A stretch of DNA of 5,064 nucleotides from Desulfobacterales bacterium (GTDB lineage: Bacteria > Desulfobacterota > Desulfobacteria > Desulfobacterales > UBA11574): NCBI GenBank assembly GCA_030145595.1, contig JAQYVG010000234.1, forward strand, positions 1-5,064, given 5' to 3'. The notes under the pieces were generated by a model, which was given only the letters and a program-made list of their open reading frames with translations, ran no database searches and was not told the origin of the DNA. Positions 1 through 5,064 of this stretch are shown here, piece by piece; within the stretch, counting starts at the first letter, position 1; each line of letters starts with the position of its first letter. The position numbers and the translations under genes were made by a program.

Positions 1-105
1 AGAGGTTCAAGGTTTGGGGCTAGTTAGTAAAGGTTAACAAAAAAACAACCGACTCGGCTGAGCTCGTCGCAGGCTGAACCTGTGAACGCCTACTTATTTG
101 TTTGT

Positions 106-140
106 CGAACATTAAATAACAGATAACGAACAACAAAGGA
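106..140. repeat. Imperfect heptameric tandem repeat
   Basis: Five consecutive 7-mers can be read in register: CGAACAT, TAAATAA, CAGATAA, CGAACAA and CAAAGGA. They share the loose pattern pyrimidine-purine-purine-A-N-purine-A, with the first four clearest. They end about 40 bp before the etfB ribosome binding site. Degenerate A-rich heptads like this are something I recall from intergenic regions of Desulfobacterota and some other groups; their function is unknown to me. The repeat is degenerate enough that chance in A-rich DNA is a real alternative. Confidence 0.4.
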
Positions 141-177
141 ATAGAATCGCGAAGTGATTGTATAACTTGTGACGATC

Positions 178-184
178 GGGAGGA
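178..184 (+). promoter_or_regulatory. Ribosome binding site of etfB
   Basis: GGGAGGA lies 8 nt before the ATG at 193. It decides the start in favour of this ATG over the in-frame GTG at 169, which would place the Shine-Dalgarno sequence inside the gene. Confidence 0.8.
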
Positions 185-192
185 AGAACAAC

Positions 193-984
193 ATGGAAAT
201 TCTGGTATGTGTCAAAAGAGTTCCGGATACTTCGGAAAATGAGATTGAAATCAACAAAGACGGCAGTGACATTGAACGGGACGATCTAGTATACTCTGTT
301 AACGAATGGGACAATTATGCCGTGGAGGAAGCCATCCAGATTCGTGACAACGTCGGTGGATCAGTCACCGTTGTTTCCGTAGGAGATGAGGATGCAGAAG
401 AAGTAGTTCGCAGAGAAATGGCTATGGGTGCCGACAAAGGTATCCTGCTGTCGGACAATGCCTTTGAAGGCTCTGATGGAAGGGGAATTGCCAATATTTT
501 GAAAGCCGAAGTTGCAAAGGGCGAATACGATCTGGTTTTGACAGGAGCCCAGGCTGATGACGGTGCCGGGCAGGTAGGCGGTATGCTGGCGGCAATGCTT
601 GATTGGCCGTATGCTTCGCTGGTAAACAGTCTGGAAGTCGTGGATGACAAAACAATTAAAGTCGGGCGCGAAATAGCAGGCGGAAATCTGGAGATGAACG
701 AGATCGATCTTCCTTGTGTTCTTTCGATTCAGACCGGTATCAATGAGCCGCGTTATGTGGGTATCCGCGGCATCAGAAAAGTGGCATCGATTGATATCCC
801 GGTTCATGGCGCAGGTGATCTCGGGATCACCCCTGAAGCTGTCGGTGAATCCGGGGCCAAGGTAAAACGTATAGATTACTTTACACCCGAACTGGGAGAA
901 GGTGCCGAGATTCTTGAAGGCAGTACTGACGAGATCATTGAGAAACTAATTGAACTTCTGAAAGCCAAAGGAGGGATAAAATAA
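193..984 (+). CDS. etfB: Electron transfer flavoprotein subunit beta
   Basis: This is the beta subunit (263 residues, normal family length) of a cytoplasmic heterodimeric electron-transfer flavoprotein that carries electrons between flavin dehydrogenases and a quinone-linked or other oxidoreductase. Visible family features are the N-terminal strand VCVKRVPD (5-12), NEWDNYAVEEA (38-48, replacing the usual NPFDEYAVEEA), AMGADKGILL (77-86), the nucleotide-binding segment GAQADDGAGQVGGMLA (118-133), REIAGG (159-164) and NEPRY (184-188). After NEPRY the partner-recognition loop reads VGIRGIRK instead of the common L-P-N-I-M-K, so it is a variant subfamily. The ATG at 193 is chosen for its Shine-Dalgarno and because the family begins at this point. 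The stop overlaps the etfA start by one base, implying coupled translation. Whether this ETF is bifurcating cannot be told with confidence from motifs alone. Confidence 0.95.
   Translation: MEILVCVKRVPDTSENEIEINKDGSDIERDDLVYSVNEWDNYAVEEAIQIRDNVGGSVTVVSVGDEDAEEVVRREMAMGADKGILLSDNAFEGSDGRGIANILKAEVAKGEYDLVLTGAQADDGAGQVGGMLAAMLDWPYASLVNSLEVVDDKTIKVGREIAGGNLEMNEIDLPCVLSIQTGINEPRYVGIRGIRKVASIDIPVHGAGDLGITPEAVGESGAKVKRIDYFTPELGEGAEILEGSTDEIIEKLIELLKAKGGIK
967..975 (+). promoter_or_regulatory. Ribosome binding site of etfA inside etfB
   Basis: AAAGGAGGG contains a full AGGAGG core (969-974) 9 nt before the etfA ATG at 984. It lies within the last codons of etfB, consistent with coupled expression of the two subunits. 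Confidence 0.85.
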
Positions 985-1970
985 TGACCCAACCGGTTTT
1001 TGCATATATAGTTTACGAGGATGGGGTGGCCGACGATACGGCCCTTGAAATGCTTACAGCGGCCGCGAAACTGAATCCTGATGCTTCAATCAGTGCCATA
1101 GTGGCAGGTTCGGGGGCCGGACTTGACGCGGTTTGTAATGAAATTGCCGCATCTTATGCACAGGTCTGGAAGATCGACAACGAGGCCCTCGCGTACGTCA
1201 ACGCAGAAGTTCTGCGGGGTATGCTGGCCCGTATCTTACCGCAAGGTTGCATTGTGCTTGCTGCCCACGATCATTTTGGAATGGATCTGGCTGCGGGCCT
1301 TTCCAACAAACTTGATGCCGCCTATCTTCCGGATGCAGTCGATTTTGAAGGTATAGAGAATGGCAAACTAAAGGCTGTTCGCGAAGAGTACGGAGGACAA
1401 GTAAGCACCCATGTGCTTTGTGATATTTCCAAAGGGGCCGTGGTTACCCTCCGTCCGGGATCTTTTGCGCCGGATGAAAGCAAAAGTGCCGGCGGTCAAG
1501 TGCTCGATAAGACCGCTGATGCCATGGAGGGGGGCCTTCCGGGAGGTGCCCGCCGTTTTCTGGAGGTTGTAGCGGCCGAGGTTGGCGATGTCGATATTAC
1601 CAAGTCCGAAATTCTTGTTTCGGTGGGGCGCGGGATCGAAGATGAAGATAACCTTGAAATTGTATCTGATCTGGCCGAGGCCATGGGCGCGGATGTCTCC
1701 TGCTCCCGTCCCATAGTAGATGCTAAATGGCTGGAAAAAGCGCGCCAGGTCGGGACTTCGGGTCAGACGGTCAAACCGAAAGTATATCTGGCATTGGGGA
1801 TCAGCGGATCATTCCAGCATATAGGCGGTATTAAAGGCGCTCCTTTTATTGTGGCAATAAATAAAAACTCCAGAGCCCCCATTTTTCAGATAGCAGATGT
1901 GGGTATTGTGGATGATATTCTTGATTTCGTCCCGGAACTAACCGACAAAATTAATGAAATAAAAGGATAA
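984..1970 (+). CDS. etfA: Electron transfer flavoprotein subunit alpha
   Basis: This is the FAD-binding alpha subunit (328 residues, typical length), partner of the upstream beta subunit. The N-terminal domain (about 1-190) is the variable Rossmann-like half. The C-terminal half carries the diagnostic FAD-binding signature: VSVGRGI (212-218), SRPIVDAKW (241-249), RQVGTSGQTVKP (254-265), YLALGISGSFQH (268-279), AINKN (291-295) and APIFQIADVGIVDD (298-311). The last motif has VDD where many homologues have VGD. There is no additional ferredoxin domain, unlike some anaerobe alpha subunits with an N-terminal 2x[4Fe-4S] extension. The start codon overlaps the etfB stop (TAATG) and is preceded by a strong Shine-Dalgarno. 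No dehydrogenase, FixC/FixX-type or iron-sulfur oxidoreductase partner is present downstream, so the redox partner must be encoded elsewhere. Confidence 0.95.
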   Translation: MTQPVFAYIVYEDGVADDTALEMLTAAAKLNPDASISAIVAGSGAGLDAVCNEIAASYAQVWKIDNEALAYVNAEVLRGMLARILPQGCIVLAAHDHFGMDLAAGLSNKLDAAYLPDAVDFEGIENGKLKAVREEYGGQVSTHVLCDISKGAVVTLRPGSFAPDESKSAGGQVLDKTADAMEGGLPGGARRFLEVVAAEVGDVDITKSEILVSVGRGIEDEDNLEIVSDLAEAMGADVSCSRPIVDAKWLEKARQVGTSGQTVKPKVYLALGISGSFQHIGGIKGAPFIVAINKNSRAPIFQIADVGIVDDILDFVPELTDKINEIKG

Positions 1971-2022
1971 CGAGGTCTGTAGTTGGAGGAAACAAGGGCA
2001 AATTTTGGGGCCAAAGCGGAGG

Positions 2023-2051
2023 TTGACAACCCGGCTTGTCCTTGGTATCTG
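2023..2051 (+). promoter_or_regulatory. Possible sigma70-type promoter for the kinase gene
   Basis: A consensus -35 TTGACA (2023-2028) is followed after 17 nt by TATCTG (2046-2051), which keeps only the TAT of a -10 box. The perfect -35 and spacing make it the best candidate between etfA and the kinase, but the -10 is poor. If real, transcription would start near 2058 and leave a leader of about 135 nt. Confidence 0.3.
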
Positions 2052-2061
2052 TGTTTTTGAT

Positions 2062-2111
2062 GTTGCTTAAAAAGGGGTGCTTCCATACAAAAGCAACTTC
2101 CCATCTTTTTT
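2062..2111 (+). terminator. Weak possible terminator or leader stem-loop after etfA
   Basis: GTTGCTT (2062-2068) and AAGCAAC (2091-2097) form a perfect 7-bp inverted repeat with a 22-nt loop. A run of six T residues follows at 2106-2111, 8 nt after the stem. The long loop and the gap before the T-run make a classic intrinsic terminator doubtful. A second inverted repeat, CCCATT (2116-2121) with AATGGG (2135-2140), lies just downstream. Either the etf transcript ends here or these are structures in the kinase mRNA leader. Confidence 0.25.
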
Positions 2112-2193
2112 CTTTCCCATTCTTTGATAATTGCAATGGGTACCTTTCCGCCTGTTTTGTAACCATACCTTTTTAAATACAGAGAGAGGGAAG

Positions 2194-3978
2194 ATGACGC
2201 AAAACAATACGCCCAAAGATAAACCCGAAGATGTCGCCAGCGATACAGATCGTTCCCCATTGGAAAATGAGTCCAAAACCGAACCTGCCAAACTCGAGCC
2301 TGATAATACGGAAGCAGAATTTTTAGACAGCTTTTCGCTGATGGATGCAATAAAAGAGGTTGAATCCGCTCCACCCGAGTCTGAGAATGAAGAAGCAGAC
2401 TTTTTCGACGGCATTAAATTAACGGACGAGGTGCAAACGGATGAGGTGCCGGTACCTGATCACGATGCTGATACCGATCCTGATCATGAGGAAACCGCCT
2501 TTTTCGACAGCGGCTCGCTGCTGGATGAGTTGCAAGCCGCAGAGCCCTCTCAAGCTGAGCCTGAGCCTGATTCCGATTCCGATCCAGATCATGAGGCCAC
2601 CGCTTTTTTCGACAGCGGTTCGTTGCTGGATGAATTGCAAGCCGCAGAGCCCTCTCAAGCAGAGCCTGAGCCTGATTCCGATCCTGATCATGATGAAACC
2701 GTCTTTTTCGACAGCGGCTCGCTGATGGATGAATTGCAAGCCGCAGAGCCCTCTCAAGCTGAGCCTGAGCCTGATTCCGATCCAGATCATGAGGCCACCG
2801 CCTTTTTCGACAGCGGCTCGCTGATGGATGAATTGCAAGCCGCAGAACCCTCTACAGCCAGGCCGGGTCGTGACCACATAGAGGATGCGGGCGGTGAACC
2901 GCCGCTGGGGGTCGAAGCAGAAACCGTTGCCGGAAAGGAACCCACAGCCCCAGCCGAAACTAAAAAATTTGGCAATTATGAAGTTGTCAAGCTGCTGGGA
3001 ACGGGCGGATTCGGTTCGGTCTGGCAAGCCACAGCAGCAGACGGCCTACCAGTGGCCGTCAAGGTGTTGAACCCGGACATTTTGGATAACGAAAGGGCCG
3101 TGCGAAAATTTTTTCACGAGGCCATTAACCTGTCCAAGATGAATCATCCGCATATTTGCCGGTTTATCGATTTTTTTCCTCAAGAAGGGAACTACGCCAT
3201 TGTAATGGATTTTGTCCAGGGAACCGATTTGCAGGATCTGCTTAAGGAACAGGGCGGCCCTCTGCCCTTTGAGACAGCACGCCAGATTGCGGCACAGGCC
3301 CTGGATGCTTTACATTATGCACACCAAAAACAAGTGCTTCACAGGGATATCAAACCGGAAAACATCACCCTTACTACGGAAGGGGCGGTAAAAATCATGG
3401 ATTTTGGCATCGCCAGGCTGTCTTCTTCCGAATCACAGCAAACCTCCTTGTTTATGATATCGCCTGCATACACGGCACCCGAACGGTTTGACGAAACTAA
3501 AACCGATGACGTGGACCAGCGTGCGGACATTTACTCGCTGGGCCTTGTGTTTTATGAGATATTTACCGGTAAACACCCGTTTCCAACGACCAATCCGATG
3601 GAAATGATTATGGCCCACTTAAACACGGTTCCCCCTCCGCCGGATGAGATTGCAGACCTGCCTCAGGAAATCAGCAATGCGATTCTCAAAGCCCTTGAAA
3701 AGAATCCGGAAGACCGGTTTGAGGATTTTGCAGCTTTCAAAATGGAAATGCTGGGCGAGGCTCCGATACGGGCGTCCGACTCGATCGGACCACTGGAGTT
3801 GTCAGGTGAGAGCTGCAAAGACGGCGCCGCATTGCTAAAAACGCTTTCCGGCATTGTTAAAAAGCACCAGAAGCAAGCCAGGAAGATCACCGTAGGCCAG
3901 GTGGGCGAGCAGGTTAATGTGATCATCGAAACCACCGGCGGAAATGAGTTGTGTATAACCAGGAACCTTGAACGTTGA
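2194..3978 (+). CDS. Cytosolic Ser/Thr protein kinase with acidic repeats
   Basis: This Hanks-type serine/threonine protein kinase (594 residues) is catalytically complete: glycine loop LGTGGFGSV (268-276), VAVK lysine K290, helix-C glutamate E309, catalytic loop HRDIKPEN (383-390, D385), DFG (403-405), APE (428-430), D445 and the closing arginine R508. The kinase domain spans about 261-518. Before it lies a 260-residue acidic, Pro-rich region dominated by six repeats of the type DPDHEATAFFDSGSLLDELQ (38-220). After it, about 75 residues carry no recognised domain. No hydrophobic membrane helix, PASTA, FHA or WD domain is seen, so a soluble protein is inferred, unlike the many membrane-anchored bacterial kinases. 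The activation segment has several Ser/Thr (410-427) and ends SPAYTAPE rather than GTPxYMAPE. ATG 2194 is preferred over the in-frame TTG at 2131, as AGAGAGGG precedes it and the extra residues look non-coding. Substrates are unknown. Confidence 0.93.
   Translation: MTQNNTPKDKPEDVASDTDRSPLENESKTEPAKLEPDNTEAEFLDSFSLMDAIKEVESAPPESENEEADFFDGIKLTDEVQTDEVPVPDHDADTDPDHEETAFFDSGSLLDELQAAEPSQAEPEPDSDSDPDHEATAFFDSGSLLDELQAAEPSQAEPEPDSDPDHDETVFFDSGSLMDELQAAEPSQAEPEPDSDPDHEATAFFDSGSLMDELQAAEPSTARPGRDHIEDAGGEPPLGVEAETVAGKEPTAPAETKKFGNYEVVKLLGTGGFGSVWQATAADGLPVAVKVLNPDILDNERAVRKFFHEAINLSKMNHPHICRFIDFFPQEGNYAIVMDFVQGTDLQDLLKEQGGPLPFETARQIAAQALDALHYAHQKQVLHRDIKPENITLTTEGAVKIMDFGIARLSSSESQQTSLFMISPAYTAPERFDETKTDDVDQRADIYSLGLVFYEIFTGKHPFPTTNPMEMIMAHLNTVPPPPDEIADLPQEISNAILKALEKNPEDRFEDFAAFKMEMLGEAPIRASDSIGPLELSGESCKDGAALLKTLSGIVKKHQKQARKITVGQVGEQVNVIIETTGGNELCITRNLER
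2305..2853 (+). repeat. In-frame tandem repeat array in the kinase N-terminus
   Basis: Six units encode residues 38-220. Units 1 (2305-2382) and 2 (2383-2475) are diverged, with cores FLDSFSLMDAIKEVE and FFDGIKLTDEVQ. Units 3 (2476-2580, 105 bp), 4 (2581-2679, 99 bp), 5 (2680-2778, 99 bp) and 6 (2779-2853, partial) are nearly identical in DNA and protein, with the core FFDSGSLLDELQAAEPSQAE. Each unit has an acidic start (DPDH), a hydrophobic FF-D-S-G-S-L-(L/M)-D-E-L core and a Pro/Glu linker. The unit lengths are multiples of three, so gain or loss keeps the frame. The high DNA identity points to recent expansion. Confidence 0.9.
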
Positions 3979-3988
3979 ACCTTTCAAC
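3960..3988. repeat. GAAC heptads and hairpin over the kinase stop
   Basis: Three consecutive 7-mers, CAGGAAC, CTTGAAC and GTTGAAC (3960-3980), run through the end of the kinase gene. GTTGAA (3974-3979) and TTCAAC (3983-3988) form a perfect 6-bp inverted repeat with a 3-nt loop that contains the TGA stop (3976-3978). The palindrome ACCTAGGT follows at 3987-3994. There is no T-run on either side, so a standard terminator is not supported. The last residues of the kinase are therefore encoded by repeat-like DNA. Confidence 0.45.
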
Positions 3989-4012
3989 CTAGGTAAAACA
4001 AACGAGTTGGTT

Positions 4013-4432
4013 TCATTTGCCGTTGTCGGGTGTGAGTTCACGCGTCTCCCACCAAGCCTTGCCGTAATTGATAAAAAGCTGCTCGCCGGCAGAGACGTCC
4101 TTGATAGTATGAAAGACGATCAAGTCCCGCTCTGTGTCGTGCCAATACTCGGTATTGTGTTCATCAGCGTGGTTAAAAATACTTCCCCACCCCAAGGGAA
4201 GCGAGTAGTATGTGGACTCATCTTCCGAATCGTTATGTTCCTGATCTAGAGCATAAACGTAATCATCTATAATACCAGAGCAATCTTCCTCCCTGATGCG
4301 CAAGTGATGGCACTCTTCAAGTGTCGTATCGGCCGGAATATATTCGGTTGTGAAAACGCCGTGGCCGAATTTAGAGGGTGCTACAACCAGAGCGGGGTGC
4401 CTGAATAATTGTTGAGATGAGAGTTTGGTCAT
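4013..4432 (-). CDS. Small stand-alone SET-domain protein
   Basis: The protein (139 residues) is almost entirely a SET domain, the fold of S-adenosylmethionine-dependent protein lysine methyltransferases. Visible marks are the N-terminal KFGHGVFTT (21-29, the G-x-G-V/L-F SAM-binding turn), an acidic central loop rich in Asp/Glu (64-74), then WGSIFNHADEHN (82-93, matching the N-H-x(4)-N core) and the closing GEQLFINYG (116-124) with the catalytic-type tyrosine Y123. A tryptophan pair (127-128) follows. No pre-SET or zinc-binding post-SET domain is present. The substrate is unknown; a protein lysine is the family expectation, and activity is inference. An in-frame stop at 4438-4436 rules out a longer form, and no clear Shine-Dalgarno precedes the ATG. 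It converges on the kinase gene, 34 bp away. Confidence 0.85.
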   Translation of the reverse strand: MTKLSSQQLFRHPALVVAPSKFGHGVFTTEYIPADTTLEECHHLRIREEDCSGIIDDYVYALDQEHNDSEDESTYYSLPLGWGSIFNHADEHNTEYWHDTERDLIVFHTIKDVSAGEQLFINYGKAWWETRELTPDNGK

Positions 4433-4447
4433 ATTTTATATCAATGA

Positions 4448-4478
4448 TGATGAATTCGAAAAAAAATCTAATTCATCA
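4448..4478. repeat. 9-bp inverted repeat upstream of the SET gene
   Basis: TGATGAATT (4448-4456) and AATTCATCA (4470-4478) are perfect reverse complements separated by 13 nt that include a run of eight A (T on the SET gene's coding strand). The element lies 15 nt before the SET start codon and downstream of its candidate promoter, so it could be an operator or a leader hairpin that hides the start region. Confidence 0.5.
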
Positions 4479-4506
4479 CGTTTTAGGTTTTAAGTGTTAG
4501 GTCAAG

Positions 4507-4535
4507 ATAATATCACAGATAATTTTGTTTGAAAA
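4507..4535 (-). promoter_or_regulatory. Candidate sigma70-type promoter of the SET gene
   Basis: Read on the minus strand, TTTTCA (4535-4530) is followed after exactly 17 nt by TATTAT (4512-4507), giving 4 of 6 and 5 of 6 consensus matches. The transcript would start near 4500 and carry about 68 nt of leader that includes the 9-bp inverted repeat. AT-rich DNA makes chance matches likely, so confidence is moderate. Confidence 0.4.
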
Positions 4536-4619
4536 TCGTGAATTTATTTTAGAGGCTCAACTAAAGCGGGATCAATACGAATAAGATTGAATTGTGCAGA
4601 GCTTTTGGATATGTAATCG

Positions 4620-4648
4620 CTGACAGTACAACTTCAATTGTGCATAAA
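4620..4648 (+). promoter_or_regulatory. Candidate promoter of the rightward partial gene
   Basis: CTGACA (4620-4625, 5 of 6 matches to the -35 consensus) and CATAAA (4643-4648, 4 of 6 to the -10) are 17 nt apart. Transcription would start about 37 nt before the ATG at 4692. A 9-bp direct repeat AATTGTGCA occurs at 4590-4598 and again at 4636-4644, the second copy overlapping the -10. Confidence 0.4.
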
Positions 4649-4691
4649 CAAAATGCTGTTAAATCGTTAACCTTTTAAAATAAAAGCGAAG

Positions 4692-5064
4692 ATGACAATA
4701 GACATAAGAGATAAGACCCATATCAGCCATAGAGACGTCATGGGGTTAAGCTTTATTAAAAAACAAGACACCTATGTGTTTCGAAAATATTATAAGCAGG
4801 GATTGCGCTCCCAGATTATAGAGATACTGGATTCGGCCGATGCCATCAAGCAAGATAAAGGCGAAATTATAAACGGCATAAGATTCTATCCCAGGGCCAG
4901 ACCCTTAAATATACTTAGAATATTTAGAGCACAATTTGAATCTATAGAGAATGTTTTTGAAGAGATAAAAAAATATAAAATTCTGGAAGACTATCTGCCG
5001 CCCGATGCTTATTCCAAGTCTTGTGAATTTGTCGTGGATTATATCAGGGAGGATAAACGGGATT
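4692..5064 (+). CDS. Unrecognised protein, N-terminal part only
   Basis: An open frame of 124 codons begins at ATG 4692 and is still open at the window end, so the product is truncated by the window, not necessarily in nature. An in-frame stop at 4668-4670 bounds it upstream; a second ATG at 4740 is possible, and neither has a clear Shine-Dalgarno. The protein is charged and soluble-looking, without signal peptide or membrane helix. Its second half (NILRIFRAQF at 73-82, then the charged helix ENVFEEIKKYKIL at 86-98, then SCEFVVDYI at 110-118) loosely resembles a kinase-like N-lobe (strand, helix C, strand), but no catalytic motif is in view, so this is speculation. Codon use differs from etf and the kinase: 10 of 17 Ile are ATA and 6 of 11 Arg are AGA. 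It is divergent from the SET gene. Confidence 0.7.
   Translation, partial: MTIDIRDKTHISHRDVMGLSFIKKQDTYVFRKYYKQGLRSQIIEILDSADAIKQDKGEIINGIRFYPRARPLNILRIFRAQFESIENVFEEIKKYKILEDYLPPDAYSKSCEFVVDYIREDKRD

Larger units (their letters stand above)
1..192. other. Non-coding leader upstream of etfB
   Basis: No reading frame with gene-like character is seen here. The stretch contains GTTCAAGGTT at 5-14, which is the exact reverse complement of AACCTTGAAC at the kinase stop (3964-3973), a short GC-rich patch at 50-80, and an imperfect 7-nt repeat at 106-140. A TATAAC at 161-166 could be a -10 element, but no matching -35 was found, so I do not call a promoter. The upstream gene, if any, ends before the window, so it is unknown whether etfB is the first gene of its operon. 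Confidence 0.5.

Noticed and set aside
169..192. GTG start extending etfB by 8 residues
   Set aside because: The Shine-Dalgarno GGGAGGA (178-184) lies inside this extension and is correctly spaced for ATG 193, where the family begins.
2009..2020. TTTGGGGCCAAA-like symmetry as an etfA terminator
   Set aside because: The stem is at most 4-5 bp with a tiny loop and no T-run follows.
2131..2193. TTG start extending the kinase by 21 residues
   Set aside because: The extension is hydrophobic and unlike the acidic protein that follows, has no Shine-Dalgarno, and ATG 2194 is preceded by AGAGAGGG. It could be mistaken for a signal or membrane segment.
1886..2374. Minus-strand 162-codon frame across the etfA-kinase gap
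   Set aside because: It overlaps both real genes, has no ribosome binding site or domain, and its composition looks like antisense translation.
2476..2853. Possible CRISPR array
   Set aside because: The repeats are about 99-105 bp, contiguous without unique spacers, and in frame within a kinase gene.
2419..3027. A 202-codon open frame on the minus strand opposite the kinase repeats, and a 94-codon plus-strand frame at 2441-2725
   Set aside because: Both are by-products of tandem repeats whose lengths are multiples of three, which keep other frames open. The kinase frame alone gives a coherent protein.
3968..4249. Open frame of 93 codons on the plus strand after the kinase
   Set aside because: It is antisense to the SET gene, whose motifs are clear, and shows no recognisable protein features.
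4511..4521. TATCACAGATA as a CRP-like operator
   Set aside because: It has only one TGTGA half-site and 4-bp arms, and it overlaps the candidate -10; too weak to call.

Overview
The window looks like chromosomal DNA from an anaerobic, sulfate-reducer-like bacterium, most plausibly a Desulfobacterota (deltaproteobacterial) lineage. This is inference from the style of the EtfB/EtfA pair, from a large soluble Hanks-type kinase, and from imperfect 7-nt intergenic repeats of a kind I recall from that group; no marker gene fixes the taxon. No mobile element, CRISPR array, tRNA or rRNA is visible.

Layout. Positions 1-192 are a non-coding leader with an imperfect 7-nt periodic repeat. etfB (193-984) and etfA (984-1970) follow as a translationally coupled pair sharing one base; both have strong Shine-Dalgarno sequences. 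They encode the two subunits of an electron-transfer flavoprotein, but no acyl-CoA dehydrogenase or ETF oxidoreductase lies within view. A 223-bp gap (1971-2193) holds a possible sigma70-type promoter and two weak stem-loops. It leads to a 594-residue serine/threonine protein kinase (2194-3978). The kinase's N-terminal third is an acidic linker built from six repeats, four of them nearly identical at the DNA level, followed by a catalytically complete kinase domain and a short C-terminal tail, with no membrane segment. Convergent to it, after only 34 bp, lies a 139-residue stand-alone SET-domain protein on the minus strand (4013-4432). A 259-bp AT-rich region (4433-4691) separates it from a divergent gene that starts at 4692 and runs off the end of the window; its product is not recognised.

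How the genes relate. EtfAB is metabolic. The kinase and SET protein are both predicted protein-modifying enzymes of types first known in eukaryotes, lying tail to tail. That is suggestive of a regulatory neighbourhood but not proof of a shared pathway, because they are on opposite strands and cannot share a transcript. The most unusual object here is the kinase's repeat-built acidic N-terminus, which looks recently expanded, possibly by two-unit block duplication.
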